Assembly: GCA_041687675.1 (NCBI GenBank)
Contig: JAWLBM010000015.1
Coordinates: 1-64,000, forward strand
Direction: 5' to 3'
Source of the DNA: JAWLBM01 sp041687675
Lineage (GTDB): Bacteria > Pseudomonadota > Alphaproteobacteria > Rhizobiales > Pleomorphomonadaceae
DNA length: 64,000 nucleotides
A program made the position numbers and the translations under genes. Position 1 is the first letter of the stretch. Every line of letters begins with the position of its first letter. Below, piece by piece: positions 56,169 through 64,000 of the stretch. The notes under the pieces were generated by a model, which was not told the origin of the DNA, did not search any database, and worked only from the letters and a program-made list of their open reading frames with translations.

Positions 56169-57299
56169 TCAGATGACGTAGCTCTTCAGAGGCTCGAAGC
56201 CGTTGAAGGCCACCGACGCGTAGGTCGTCGTGTAGGCCCCGGTGCCCTCGATCAGGACCTCGTCGCCGATCTCCAGCGAGATCGGAAGCTCGTATGGGGT
56301 CTTCTCGTAGAGCACGTCGGCCGAATCGCAGGTCGGGCCCGCGAGCACGCAGGGCGCGGTCTCGCTCCCGTCGCGCGGCGTGCGGATGGGATAGCGGATC
56401 GCCTCGTCCATGGTCTCCGCCAGACCGCCGAACTTGCCGATGTCGAGGAACACCCAGCGGGTGTCCTCGCCGGCCGCCTTCCTCGAGATCAGCACGACCT
56501 CGGCCTTGATCATGCCGGCGCCGCCCACCATGCCGCGGCCCGGCTCGATGATCGTCTCCGGGATCTTGTTGCCGAAGTGACGGCGAACCGCGGTCTCGAT
56601 CGAGCGGCCATAGGCCTCGGTGGTCGGCACGTCGCGGAGGTACCGGGTCGGGAAGCCGCCGCCGAGGTTCACCATCTTGAGCTGGATGCCGCGCTCGGCG
56701 AGGTCGCGGAAGATGCCCGCCGCCGACGCGAGCGCGCCGTCCCAGGCCTCGGTGTTGCCCTGTTGCGAGCCGACATGGAACGACACGCCGTAGGCGGCGA
56801 GGCCCAGGCGATGGGCGTGCTCGAGCACGCCGCGCGCCATGTCGGGCTCGCAGCCGAACTTCCTCGACAGCGGCCACTCGGCGCCGGCGCCGTCGCAGAG
56901 GATGCGGCAGAACACCCGGGCGCCCGGCGCCTGGCGGGCGATCTTCTCCACCTCCGCCTCGCAGTCGACCGCGAACAGGTCGACGCCGAGCAGGCGGGCG
57001 CGGGCGATGTCCCGCTCCTTCTTGATGGTGTTGCCGAAGGAGATGCGGTCGGGCGCGGCGCCGGCCTCGAGCGCCATCTCGATCTCGGCGACCGAGGCGC
57101 AGTCGAAGGACGAGCCGAGCTCGGCGAGAAGCGCCAGGATCTCCGGCGCCGGGTTCGCCTTCACGGCATAGAACACCCGGGTGTCGGGCAGCGCGCGGCG
57201 GAAGGCGAGGAAGTTCTCGCGCACCACGTCGAGGTCGACCACGAGGCAGGGGCCCTCGGGGCGTCGGGTGGCGAGGAAGTCGCGGATGCGGTCGGTCAT
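56169..57299 (-). CDS. ornithine decarboxylase (type III, PLP)
   Basis: A 376-residue decarboxylase from the ATG at 57299 (a second ATG at 57308 adds three residues). The PLP Lys is in VFYAVKANPAPE. HVGSQQGN, NLGGGFPTRY and IEPGRGMVG bind PLP, and the second-subunit Cys is in LAGPTCDSADVLYEK. This is the ornithine (or lysine/ornithine) decarboxylase type of alphaproteobacteria, making putrescine. It is preceded by a structured leader resembling the speF element and followed by a hairpin. A diverged paralogue is at 12966-14186. Confidence 0.93.
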   Translation of the reverse strand: MTDRIRDFLATRRPEGPCLVVDLDVVRENFLAFRRALPDTRVFYAVKANPAPEILALLAELGSSFDCASVAEIEMALEAGAAPDRISFGNTIKKERDIARARLLGVDLFAVDCEAEVEKIARQAPGARVFCRILCDGAGAEWPLSRKFGCEPDMARGVLEHAHRLGLAAYGVSFHVGSQQGNTEAWDGALASAAGIFRDLAERGIQLKMVNLGGGFPTRYLRDVPTTEAYGRSIETAVRRHFGNKIPETIIEPGRGMVGGAGMIKAEVVLISRKAAGEDTRWVFLDIGKFGGLAETMDEAIRYPIRTPRDGSETAPCVLAGPTCDSADVLYEKTPYELPISLEIGDEVLIEGTGAYTTTYASVAFNGFEPLKSYVI

Positions 57300-57309
57300 G
57301 GCGGTCATC

Positions 57310-57700
57310 CCGGGTCCAAGCAGTGTTTCACCAACCGGGGGTCGAGTTCGCTCCGGGGAACCGCGGTGGAAACGGCGCCCGGTGACGATGCTGCGACCCG
57401 CATCCGGCCCGAGGGCCGGCGGATACGAAGTCCGATGAACGCCCTGGCCTTGCGGCGTCAGGCGTTCGCGGTGTGAAGCCATTGATTGGAACGGGGGATC
57501 CCGATCCGCACGTCAGGCAAGAAGTAGTCGCCTCTTCAGTGACCCCGGCGGTTGGAACGCCGGAAGAGACCAAGGAAGCCCTCTACGTCGTTGCTTTAAG
57601 TCGCGTCCGCCGCTTGAGAAGCGGCTTAGACCCGGTTCGACTCCGGTCACCGGCTTGCCCTCGCCGGAACCGCCGTGAGCGGCCCTAGCGAAGCCGGCAC
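57310..57700 (-). promoter_or_regulatory. structured 5' leader of ornithine decarboxylase (probable speF element)
   Basis: The minus strand of this region has several hairpins in series: CCGGAGTCGAACCGG (near 57631-57645), GCCGCTT-CTC-AAGCGGC (about 57609-57625), and CTCTTCCGGCG paired through CGCCGG and GAAGAG (about 57530-57570). Corbino and colleagues described a speF leader of this size and position in alphaproteobacteria. Location and complexity fit; the consensus was not checked. Boundaries are approximate. Confidence 0.5.
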
Positions 57701-57747
57701 GCAACCACAGGCACGTGCGAAATTGGGCAAGGAGGGAGATACTACCC

Positions 57748-57840
57748 ATGACCCTGCTTCGCAAGACCCTCGGCCGGCCACGGCCGGAAAAAATTCGCGC
57801 GGGCCCCTGCCGCCGTCGCGCATCGCCGCCCGCTGGTTGA
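57748..57840 (+). CDS. possible small ORF (30 aa) between the speF-type leader and lysR
   Basis: An ATG preceded by GGAGGGAG at good spacing opens 30 codons (MTLLRKTLGRPRPEKIRAGP, then more Arg/Pro) ending at TGA. The strong ribosome binding site is the only support. The composition (Arg/Pro-rich) is common in spurious high-GC frames. If real it could be a leader peptide for the LysR-type gene downstream. Confidence 0.22.
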   Translation: MTLLRKTLGRPRPEKIRAGPCRRRASPPAG

Positions 57841-57995
57841 CGAACGCCGGGAATTCGGCCGCCCGGTGGCGAAGTTGTGAACGATGCGAGCCGCAAGCCA
57901 TGTTGCGGTGCGGCGCGGACCGGCCTAAATCCGGGCGTCGACCGTCGCCGCGATCGCCCCGGCGCGCACGGTCCGCCGCAGCGCGGAGACCACGA

Positions 57996-58907
57996 TTGGA
58001 CACGCTCACCCGTATGCGAACCTTCGTGGAGGTCGTCGATGCCGGCGGCTTCTCCGCCGCCGCCCGCAAGCTCGGCCGCTCGAAGGCGCTGATCTCCAAG
58101 TATGTTAAGGAGCTGGAGGACGAACTCGGCGCCCGGCTGATGAACCGCACCACCCGGCGGCTGTCGCTGACCGAACTCGGCCAGGCCTACTACCGCGACG
58201 CCGGCGAGATCCTGCAGCGCGTCGACGACCTGCAGGACATGGTGCGCGACAAGCACGGCGAGCCGACGGGCCTCCTGCGCGTCGCCGCCCCGCGCACGGC
58301 GGGCGACGGCGTCGTCGGGCGGGCCGTGATGGAGTTCGTCGCCGCCCACCCGGCGATCAAGCTCGACCTCCGGCTCGACGACCGCTTCGTCGACCTCGTC
58401 GACGAGGGCTTCGACTGCGCCATCCGCATCACAGAGCTGCAGGATTCGAGCCTCATCGCCCGCAAGCTCTCCGACTACCGCTTCGCGACCGTGGTCCGCC
58501 CGGACATCGCCGACGAGGCCGGCCGGCCGCTGGCGCCCGGCGACCTCGCCGAGCTTCCCTGCATCATCGACTCCAACCTCAGGAGCCGCTTCACCTGGCG
58601 CTTCACGGTGAACGGCGAGCGCACCTCGGTGCAGGTGCGCGGCCGGGTCGAGGTGAACTCCCCCTCGGCCGTGCGCCTCGCCGTGCTCGCGGGGCTCGGC
58701 TATGGCAACGCGCCCTGGGTGGCGGTGCGCGAGGACGTCGCCGCCGGCCGGCTGGAGGTGGTGCTGGAGGACTACGAACTCACCACGGCGGGCATCTACG
58801 TCGTCTATCCCCACCGCCGCCACCTGTCCGCCAAGATCCGCGCCTTCGTCGACTTCCTGGCCGACTGGTTCGAACGGCGCGCGCGGGCGGGCGAGCGCTG
58901 CGCGTGA
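57996..58907 (+). CDS. LysR family transcriptional regulator
   Basis: From the TTG at 57996 (GGAGA six bases before) the product is 303 residues beginning LDTLTRMRTFVEVVDAGGF. The winged helix-turn-helix SAAARKLGRSKALISKYVKELEDELGARLMNRTTRRLSLTE fills residues 1-65. The effector domain follows (TGLLRVAAPRTAG, IRITELQDSSLIARKLSDYR). It belongs to the CrgA-like subgroup. The ATG at 58014 would remove six conserved residues. It diverges from the ornithine decarboxylase leader and could regulate it or the DUF1007/NicO genes. Confidence 0.9.
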   Translation: MDTLTRMRTFVEVVDAGGFSAAARKLGRSKALISKYVKELEDELGARLMNRTTRRLSLTELGQAYYRDAGEILQRVDDLQDMVRDKHGEPTGLLRVAAPRTAGDGVVGRAVMEFVAAHPAIKLDLRLDDRFVDLVDEGFDCAIRITELQDSSLIARKLSDYRFATVVRPDIADEAGRPLAPGDLAELPCIIDSNLRSRFTWRFTVNGERTSVQVRGRVEVNSPSAVRLAVLAGLGYGNAPWVAVREDVAAGRLEVVLEDYELTTAGIYVVYPHRRHLSAKIRAFVDFLADWFERRARAGERCA

Positions 58908-58978
58908 CGTCACGCTTGCGCCGGATTTCGCGGCGATTCATGTTGGATCAGCCACCAACGGACCGGCAGGCCTCCAGG

Positions 58979-59656
58979 ATGACCCCAATGCGCGGAACGC
59001 TCGCCCGCCCCCTTCGCATGCTGCTGGCGGCCGGCGCGCTCCTTGCGAGCGCCTCGATGGCAAGCGCCCATCCGCATGTGTTCGTCGACGTGAAGTCGGA
59101 CCTCGTCTTCGGCGAGGACGGCCGGCTCGCGGCGGTGCGGCACGCCTGGCGCTTCGACGAGGGCTACTCCGCCTTCGCCACCCAGGGCCTCGACGCCGAC
59201 GGCGACGGGAGCTTCAGCCCGCAGGAACTGGCGCCGCTCGCCGACATCAACGTCGAGTCGATGGCCGACTACGACTACTTCACCTTCGTCACCGCCGGCG
59301 ACCGCGAGCTCGCCCTCGCCAAGCCGACGGAATACTGGCTGCAGTCGGACGGCGGCCTGCTGACGCTCTACTTCACCGTCCCGCTCGAGGCGCCGGCCGA
59401 GGTCCGCAGCCTGCCGGCCGCGGTGGAGGTGTACGACCCCACCTACTACGTCTCCTTCGTCTTCGTCGACGAGGATCCGGTGAAGCTGGAGAAGGCGCCG
59501 GACGGCTGCCGGTTCCAGGTGAGCCGGCCGAGCGGCCTCGACCCGATGGCCGCGGCCATGCTCGCCGAGGTCGGGCCCGACCAGCGCGAACTGCCGCCGG
59601 ACCTCCAGCTTCTCACCATCGACCAGACCAACTCGGTCCAGCTCGGATGCCCCTGA
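58979..59656 (+). CDS. DUF1007 family periplasmic protein
   Basis: A 225-residue protein from the ATG at 58979, with a signal peptide (LLAAGALLASASMASA). The mature start HPHVFVDVKSDLVFGEDGRL is the DUF1007 signature, with HPHV likely at a metal-binding end. DADGDGSFSPQELAPLA resembles an EF-hand-type loop. It overlaps the NicO gene by 10 bp. The pair is common and thought to handle nickel or cobalt. An ATG at 58904 would add 25 residues before the signal peptide. Confidence 0.9.
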   Translation: MTPMRGTLARPLRMLLAAGALLASASMASAHPHVFVDVKSDLVFGEDGRLAAVRHAWRFDEGYSAFATQGLDADGDGSFSPQELAPLADINVESMADYDYFTFVTAGDRELALAKPTEYWLQSDGGLLTLYFTVPLEAPAEVRSLPAAVEVYDPTYYVSFVFVDEDPVKLEKAPDGCRFQVSRPSGLDPMAAAMLAEVGPDQRELPPDLQLLTIDQTNSVQLGCP

Positions 59657-60756
59657 CCGCCCGCGCCCCGCTCCTCGCCGCCGCGATCCTCCTCGCGGCC
59701 ACGGCCCTCGCCGCCGCCCAGGCCGGCCCCTTCGGGGTCGCGCTGCCGGAGCCGGCGCCCTCCGCCAGTGGGCCGCTCGGCGGCCTCTTCGCCGTCATCG
59801 CGGCCTGGCAGTCGAGCTTCTACAAGGAGCTGACCGGCCTCGTGAAGGCGATGAAGAGCGACGGCACCGCCGGCCTCTGGCTCGCCGCCTTCTCCTTCGC
59901 CTATGGTGTGCTGCACGCGGCCGGCCCGGGGCACGGCAAGGCGATCGTCTCGGCCTATGTGCTCGCCAACCGGGAGACCGCCCGCAACGGGGCGGTGCTG
60001 GCGATGGTGTCGGCGCTGGCACAGGGGGTGACGGCCGTGGCGCTGGTGCTGGTCGCCGCCGTCGCCCTCAACGCCACCGCCATGGCGATGACCGAGGCGG
60101 CGCGCTGGTTCGAGATCGGCTCCTTCGCCCTGATCGCCGCCCTCGGCGCCTGGCTCACCTGGCGCAAGGTGGTCCGCCCGCTTGTCGCGGTCCACGACCG
60201 TCGCTACGCACCGGTGCAGGTCGGCGCGGGCGCCCTCGCCTTCGCCGGCGCGCCCGGCGACCATGGCCACGATCCCGGCCACGACCATGGCCACGGGCAC
60301 CAGCATGGACACGGGCACCATCATGGCCATGCGCACGACCATGGCCACGCGCACCACGGGCACGATCATTCCCACCACGACCACGGCCCCGACTGCGGCT
60401 GCGCCCATGCGCCCGCGCCGGACCTCGCCGCCGGCCGGCTCGACTGGAGCAAGGCGTGGACGACCGTCGTCGCGGTCGGCATGCGGCCCTGCACCGGGGC
60501 GCTGATCGTGCTGGTGTTCGCGCTGTCGCAGGGGCTGCTGTGGGCCGGCGTCGCCGCGACCTTCGCCATGGCGCTCGGCACCGGGGTGACCGTGGCGGCG
60601 CTGACCCTCGGGGCGGTCTCGATCCGCGGCCTCGCCGGCCGGATCGGCGGCGGCGGCGCGGCGGGCCACGCGGTTCATGCCGGCATCGAGGCTCTGGGGG
60701 CGCTGGCGATCCTTGCCTTCGGCGTGCTGATGCTGGGCGCGGGCCTGTCGCGTTAG
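59647..60756 (+). CDS. NicO-family nickel/cobalt exporter
   Basis: A 369-residue membrane protein from the ATG at 59647. AFSFAYGVLHAAGPGHGKAIVSAYVL (His-rich HxAGPGHGK signature) and VGMRPCTGALIVLVFAL are the RcnA/NicO transport motifs. Between them a cytoplasmic or periplasmic loop of about 50 residues alternates His with Gly/Asp (GHDHGHGHQHGHGHH-type repeats) and ends in DCGCAH. The loop should bind Ni or Co. It probably works with DUF1007. The direction of transport (efflux as in RcnA) is inferred from the family. Confidence 0.92.
   Translation: MPLTARAPLLAAAILLAATALAAAQAGPFGVALPEPAPSASGPLGGLFAVIAAWQSSFYKELTGLVKAMKSDGTAGLWLAAFSFAYGVLHAAGPGHGKAIVSAYVLANRETARNGAVLAMVSALAQGVTAVALVLVAAVALNATAMAMTEAARWFEIGSFALIAALGAWLTWRKVVRPLVAVHDRRYAPVQVGAGALAFAGAPGDHGHDPGHDHGHGHQHGHGHHHGHAHDHGHAHHGHDHSHHDHGPDCGCAHAPAPDLAAGRLDWSKAWTTVVAVGMRPCTGALIVLVFALSQGLLWAGVAATFAMALGTGVTVAALTLGAVSIRGLAGRIGGGGAAGHAVHAGIEALGALAILAFGVLMLGAGLSR
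60259..60411 (+). repeat. His-codon repeat tract inside the NicO gene
   Basis: Repeated GGCCACGACCATGGCCAC-like units encode the His/Gly/Asp loop of the NicO protein. The repetition at the DNA level suggests slippage can change loop length between strains. Confidence 0.7.
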
Positions 60757-60769
60757 AGCGCTTTCCGAT

Positions 60770-60833
60770 AGGTGGAACCACCTGATCGACCAGACATCGC
60801 TCCAGACCCGAAGCCTGGAGCATAGCTCCAGGC
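60770..60833. repeat. intergenic palindromes between NicO and PuuD-type genes
   Basis: AGGTGG-AA-CCACCT (60770-60783) resembles short interspersed palindromes common in Hyphomicrobiales genomes. GCCTGGAG-CATAG-CTCCAGGC (60813-60833) is a separate 8-bp hairpin that may end transcription from both sides, as the flanking genes converge. Only one copy of each lies in this window. Confidence 0.4.
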
Positions 60834-60838
60834 CGGGC

Positions 60839-61609
60839 TCACTCCGCGGCGGCGCGCCGGCCGCGGCCGGCGAGGTAGCCGCGGACCGCCTCGCCAAAGG
60901 CCTCGAAGATCTGCCGCGACGGCGCGTCGGTGGCCGCCCAGAACTCCGGGTGCCACTGGACCCCGAGCACGAAGCCCGGCGCGTCCTTCACCGACACCGC
61001 CTCGATCACCCCGTCGTCGGCCACGGCCTCGACCACCAGCCTGTCGGCGAGGTGGTCGATCGCCTGGCGGTGCAGCGAGTTCACGTCGATGGTATCCCCG
61101 CCGAGGATCCGGCCGAGACAACCGCCGGCGGTGAGCTTCACCGGGTGGCGGATGGCGAAGCGGGCCTCCTGCGGGTCGGTTTCCGGGGCGCGGTGGTCCA
61201 TCCGCCCGCCCTGCTCCTGCACTTCCGAGATCAGCGACCCGCCGAGGGCGACGTTGAGTTCCTGCAGGCCGCGGCAGATGCACAGCAGCGGGATGCCGCG
61301 GTCGATCGCCCGGCGGATCAGCGGCAGCGTGGTCGCGTCGCGGGCCTCGTCGAAGGGGCCCATCGCCTCGCTCGCCTCCACGCCGTAGCGGGACGGGTGC
61401 ACGTTCGAGCGCGAACCGGTGCAGACCACGCCGTCGACCCGGTCGAGCACGGCGTCGAGGTCCAGCCGATCGCCGAAGGCGGGCAGCACCAGCGGGATCG
61501 CGCCGGCCCGGGACAGCGTCGCCTCGAGGTAGGTCTGCGGCGCCGCGTGCCAGTCGTATCCCTGCAGGTGGCGGACATCGGGCGAGACGAGGACGACGGG
61601 GGCGGACAT
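60839..61609 (-). CDS. gamma-glutamyl-gamma-aminobutyrate hydrolase (PuuD-like)
   Basis: A 256-residue class I glutamine amidotransferase-fold enzyme from the ATG at 61609. The nucleophile Cys is in PLLCICRGLQELNVALGG and the His-Glu pair in VLGVQWHPEFWA. DGVVCTGSRSNVHPSRY is the family's N-terminal motif. PuuD hydrolyses gamma-glutamyl-GABA to GABA in putrescine breakdown; other glutamyl amides are possible. No other puu gene is nearby, though ornithine decarboxylase is 3.5 kb away. Confidence 0.88.
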   Translation of the reverse strand: MSAPVVLVSPDVRHLQGYDWHAAPQTYLEATLSRAGAIPLVLPAFGDRLDLDAVLDRVDGVVCTGSRSNVHPSRYGVEASEAMGPFDEARDATTLPLIRRAIDRGIPLLCICRGLQELNVALGGSLISEVQEQGGRMDHRAPETDPQEARFAIRHPVKLTAGGCLGRILGGDTIDVNSLHRQAIDHLADRLVVEAVADDGVIEAVSVKDAPGFVLGVQWHPEFWAATDAPSRQIFEAFGEAVRGYLAGRGRRAAAE

Positions 61610-61928
61610 GGAAGCTCCGTTGACTGGATGCGCCAATAGGCGACAACGTCCGGCGGCCGTCAAGCACCTGCCGGCCTCCAGGTGCGCCCCGAGGCGCTTG
61701 CCGCGGCAGGCGATAGCGCCCGCAAATCGAATTACCAACTTTGCATAGGTTAACCTCGGGAAATCTGCTGCAGGGAAAGTGTTTTTTCCCGCTTGTTCCT
61801 TTCCGGTGCATCGGCTTTATTCGTCGCCGGTCGCACCCCCCCGGCCGCCGGTCCCGAAGAGCAGAAGGCTCTGCGGCGGACTCACCCGGCAGGTGCAGCA
61901 CCATGTCCCCACTTGGGAGGAAGACTGA
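61610..61928. other. divergent intergenic region before the TRAP binding-protein gene
   Basis: 319 bp without a gene. AGGTTAACCT (61747-61756) is a 10-bp palindrome in an AT-rich stretch and could be an operator. GGGAGGAAGACTGA before 61929 gives the ribosome binding site. No clear sigma boxes were found. Confidence 0.4.
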
Positions 61929-63038
<1,110 letters not shown>

Positions 63039-63059
63039 CGGATCGGCGGGGCGGCCCTC

Positions 63060-63069
63060 NNNNNNNNNN
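63060..63069. other. assembly gap (10 N)
   Basis: Ten unresolved bases directly after the TRAP binding-protein gene. The next 55 bases are runs of G and C (GGGGGGGG, CCCCCCCC), so sequence and length near here are unreliable. Confidence 0.99.
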
Positions 63070-63125
63070 GGGGCGCCGGCTCGGGGGGGGCGCCCCGGGG
63101 CCCCCCCCGCCCCCGGAACGGGAAC

Positions 63126-63160
63126 GGCCGGCGCGGGAGACCGCGCCGGCCTTTCTGTTT
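63126..63160 (+). terminator. rho-independent terminator after the TRAP binding-protein gene
   Basis: GGCCGGCGCG (63126-63135), loop GGAGAC, CGCGCCGGCC (63142-63151), then TTTCTGTTT. A perfect 10-bp stem with a T-rich tail on the plus strand. Confidence 0.88.
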
Positions 63161-63194
63161 CAGGCGCCGTCGATCGGCGCGCCTCTCCGCCCGC

Positions 63195-64000
63195 TCACTG
63201 CTGCGGCGGCGGGGCGCCGAAGTCCGGCGGCGGAAGCCCGCCGGGGGCCTCGGGCGCCGGCGCTCCGAAGTCGGGGGGCGGCAGCCCGCCGGGCGCAGAC
63301 GGCGCCGGCGCTCCGAAATCGGGAGCCGCCGGGGCGCCGAAGTCCGGCGCGGCCGGCGGACCGAACGGATTGCCGGCGTCGCCGAAGGGGTTCCCCGCGC
63401 CCGCCCCGGGCATCGGCACGTCGATGGTGATGGTCGACGGATCGACGAGGATCTCGTCCTTCTTGTAGTGGGTAACCAGGTAGGGGAAGGCGATGACGAT
63501 GGCCACCATGATCAGCTGGATCACCACATAGGGGATCGAGCCCATGTAGATCTGCCCGGTGGTCACCGGCTCCATCTGCCGTCCGGTGATCTTGTCGATG
63601 TAACGCTGCGCCGGGGCGACGGAGCGCAGGTAGAACAGCGCGAAGCCGAACGGCGGGTGCATGAACGACGTCTGCATGTTCACCGCCAGCAGCACGCCGA
63701 ACCAGACGAGGTCGATGCCGAGGCTCTCGGCCACCGGCACCAGCAGCGGCACGATGATGAAGGCGAGCTCGAAGAAGTCGAGGAAGAAGGCGAGCAGGAA
63801 GACCAGGATGTTGACGACGATCAGGAACCCGAGCTCGCCGCCGGGCAGGCCGGTGAGCAGGTGCTCGACCCACAGGTGGCCGTCGATCCCGTAGAAGGTC
63901 AGCGAGAAGACGCGGGCGCCGAGCAGGATGAACACCACGAAGGAGGACAGCTTGGCGGTGGTGTCCAGCGCCTGGGTGATCATCCGGACGTTGAGCCGGC
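63195..64000 (-). CDS. TRAP transporter large permease (DctM-like, 5' end beyond window)
   Basis: The minus strand is open to the right edge without a start, giving 267 residues of the C-terminal part. RLNVRMITQALDTTAKLSSFVVFILLGARVFSLTFYGIDGHLWVEHLL, FLLAFFLDFFELAFIIVPLLVPVAESLGID and MQTSFMHPPFGFALFYLRSVAP are DctM membrane segments. The protein ends in a roughly 65-residue Pro/Gly/Ala tail with FGAP repeats, beyond the usual DctM end. With the binding protein at 61929 it would import an organic acid. The start lies to the right of 64000. Confidence 0.9.
   Translation of the reverse strand, partial: RLNVRMITQALDTTAKLSSFVVFILLGARVFSLTFYGIDGHLWVEHLLTGLPGGELGFLIVVNILVFLLAFFLDFFELAFIIVPLLVPVAESLGIDLVWFGVLLAVNMQTSFMHPPFGFALFYLRSVAPAQRYIDKITGRQMEPVTTGQIYMGSIPYVVIQLIMVAIVIAFPYLVTHYKKDEILVDPSTITIDVPMPGAGAGNPFGDAGNPFGPPAAPDFGAPAAPDFGAPAPSAPGGLPPPDFGAPAPEAPGGLPPPDFGAPPPQQ
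63201..63371 (-). repeat. Pro-Asp-Phe-Gly-Ala-Pro repeat tract in the DctM tail
   Basis: The minus strand encodes five or more PDFGAP units in two arrangements (AAPDFGAP and LPPPDFGAPAP). The underlying bases repeat in near-identical 36-60 bp blocks. The tract follows the last transmembrane segments and should be cytoplasmic or periplasmic and unstructured. Confidence 0.75.

Noticed and set aside
57590..57650. Possible tRNA: CCGG-TTCGACT-CCGG arm and a CCGCTTGAGAAGCGG anticodon-like loop
   Set aside because: The acceptor stem does not pair over seven bases, arm spacing is wrong and no CCA end is present. It fits better as hairpins of the decarboxylase leader on the minus strand.
60259..60411. 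Short regular repeats that could suggest a CRISPR array
   Set aside because: Units are under 20 bp, contiguous and in frame, encoding a His-rich metal-binding loop.

Overview
The window is one stretch of a high-GC chromosome (mostly near 70% GC by eye) from an alphaproteobacterium, most likely of the Hyphomicrobiales (Rhizobiales). Indicators are cpdR, gapR (DUF2312) with its DUF1244 / N-formylglutamate amidohydrolase / DUF1036 / pyruvate kinase neighbourhood, an MmgR (suhB-type) small RNA, a ROSE-type RNA thermometer before an hsp20 gene, and a probable speF leader before an ornithine decarboxylase gene. Genus and species cannot be read from the sequence. No prophage, insertion sequence, CRISPR array or rRNA was seen. 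A 10-base N gap lies at 63060-63069.

Region 1 (1-18246) is an accessory catabolic island for organic acids. It holds an MmgE/PrpD protein (cut by the window edge), a complete tripartite tricarboxylate transporter (TctC-TctB-TctA), three enolase-superfamily enzymes (one matching D-tartrate dehydratase TarD residue for residue), three short-chain dehydrogenases (one without the usual catalytic Ser/Tyr), an AbrB-type permease, two alpha/beta hydrolases of the haloacetate dehalogenase type (one with the full fluoroacetate dehalogenase pocket), a four-domain rhodanese and a PLP decarboxylase. A short motif ATTGTNNACA occurs in the promoter regions of at least four of its transcription units, suggesting one shared GntR/FadR-type regulator encoded elsewhere. 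A TacA/TacT-type toxin-antitoxin pair, whose antitoxin is fused to a DUF2188 domain, sits inside this island.

Region 2 (18506-32745) carries a two-gene RND efflux system, two EamA transporters, the conserved gapR/DUF1244/amidohydrolase and DUF1036/pyk blocks, a TPR protein, ribosomal protein bL36 and a large exported DUF3604 protein. Region 3 (32887-40407) has tRNA-Val(GAC), cpdR, a polyprenyl-phosphate sugar / lipid A modification trio (GT2, LAB_N, GT39), a second N-formylglutamate amidohydrolase, the MmgR-type sRNA, hisN, a lysophospholipase-like hydrolase and hsp20 with its thermometer.

Region 4 (40420-57299) contains threonine aldolase, gltB and gltD with a DUF433/DUF5615 toxin-antitoxin pair lodged between them, an SGNH/DUF459 protein, a lytic transglycosylase lipoprotein, galU, an outer-membrane barrel protein, an NfeD/SPFH pair, a GNAT acetyltransferase and ornithine decarboxylase. 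Region 5 (57300-64000) has the decarboxylase leader, a LysR regulator, a DUF1007/NicO metal exporter pair, a PuuD-type glutamine amidotransferase and TRAP transporter genes that run off the right edge.
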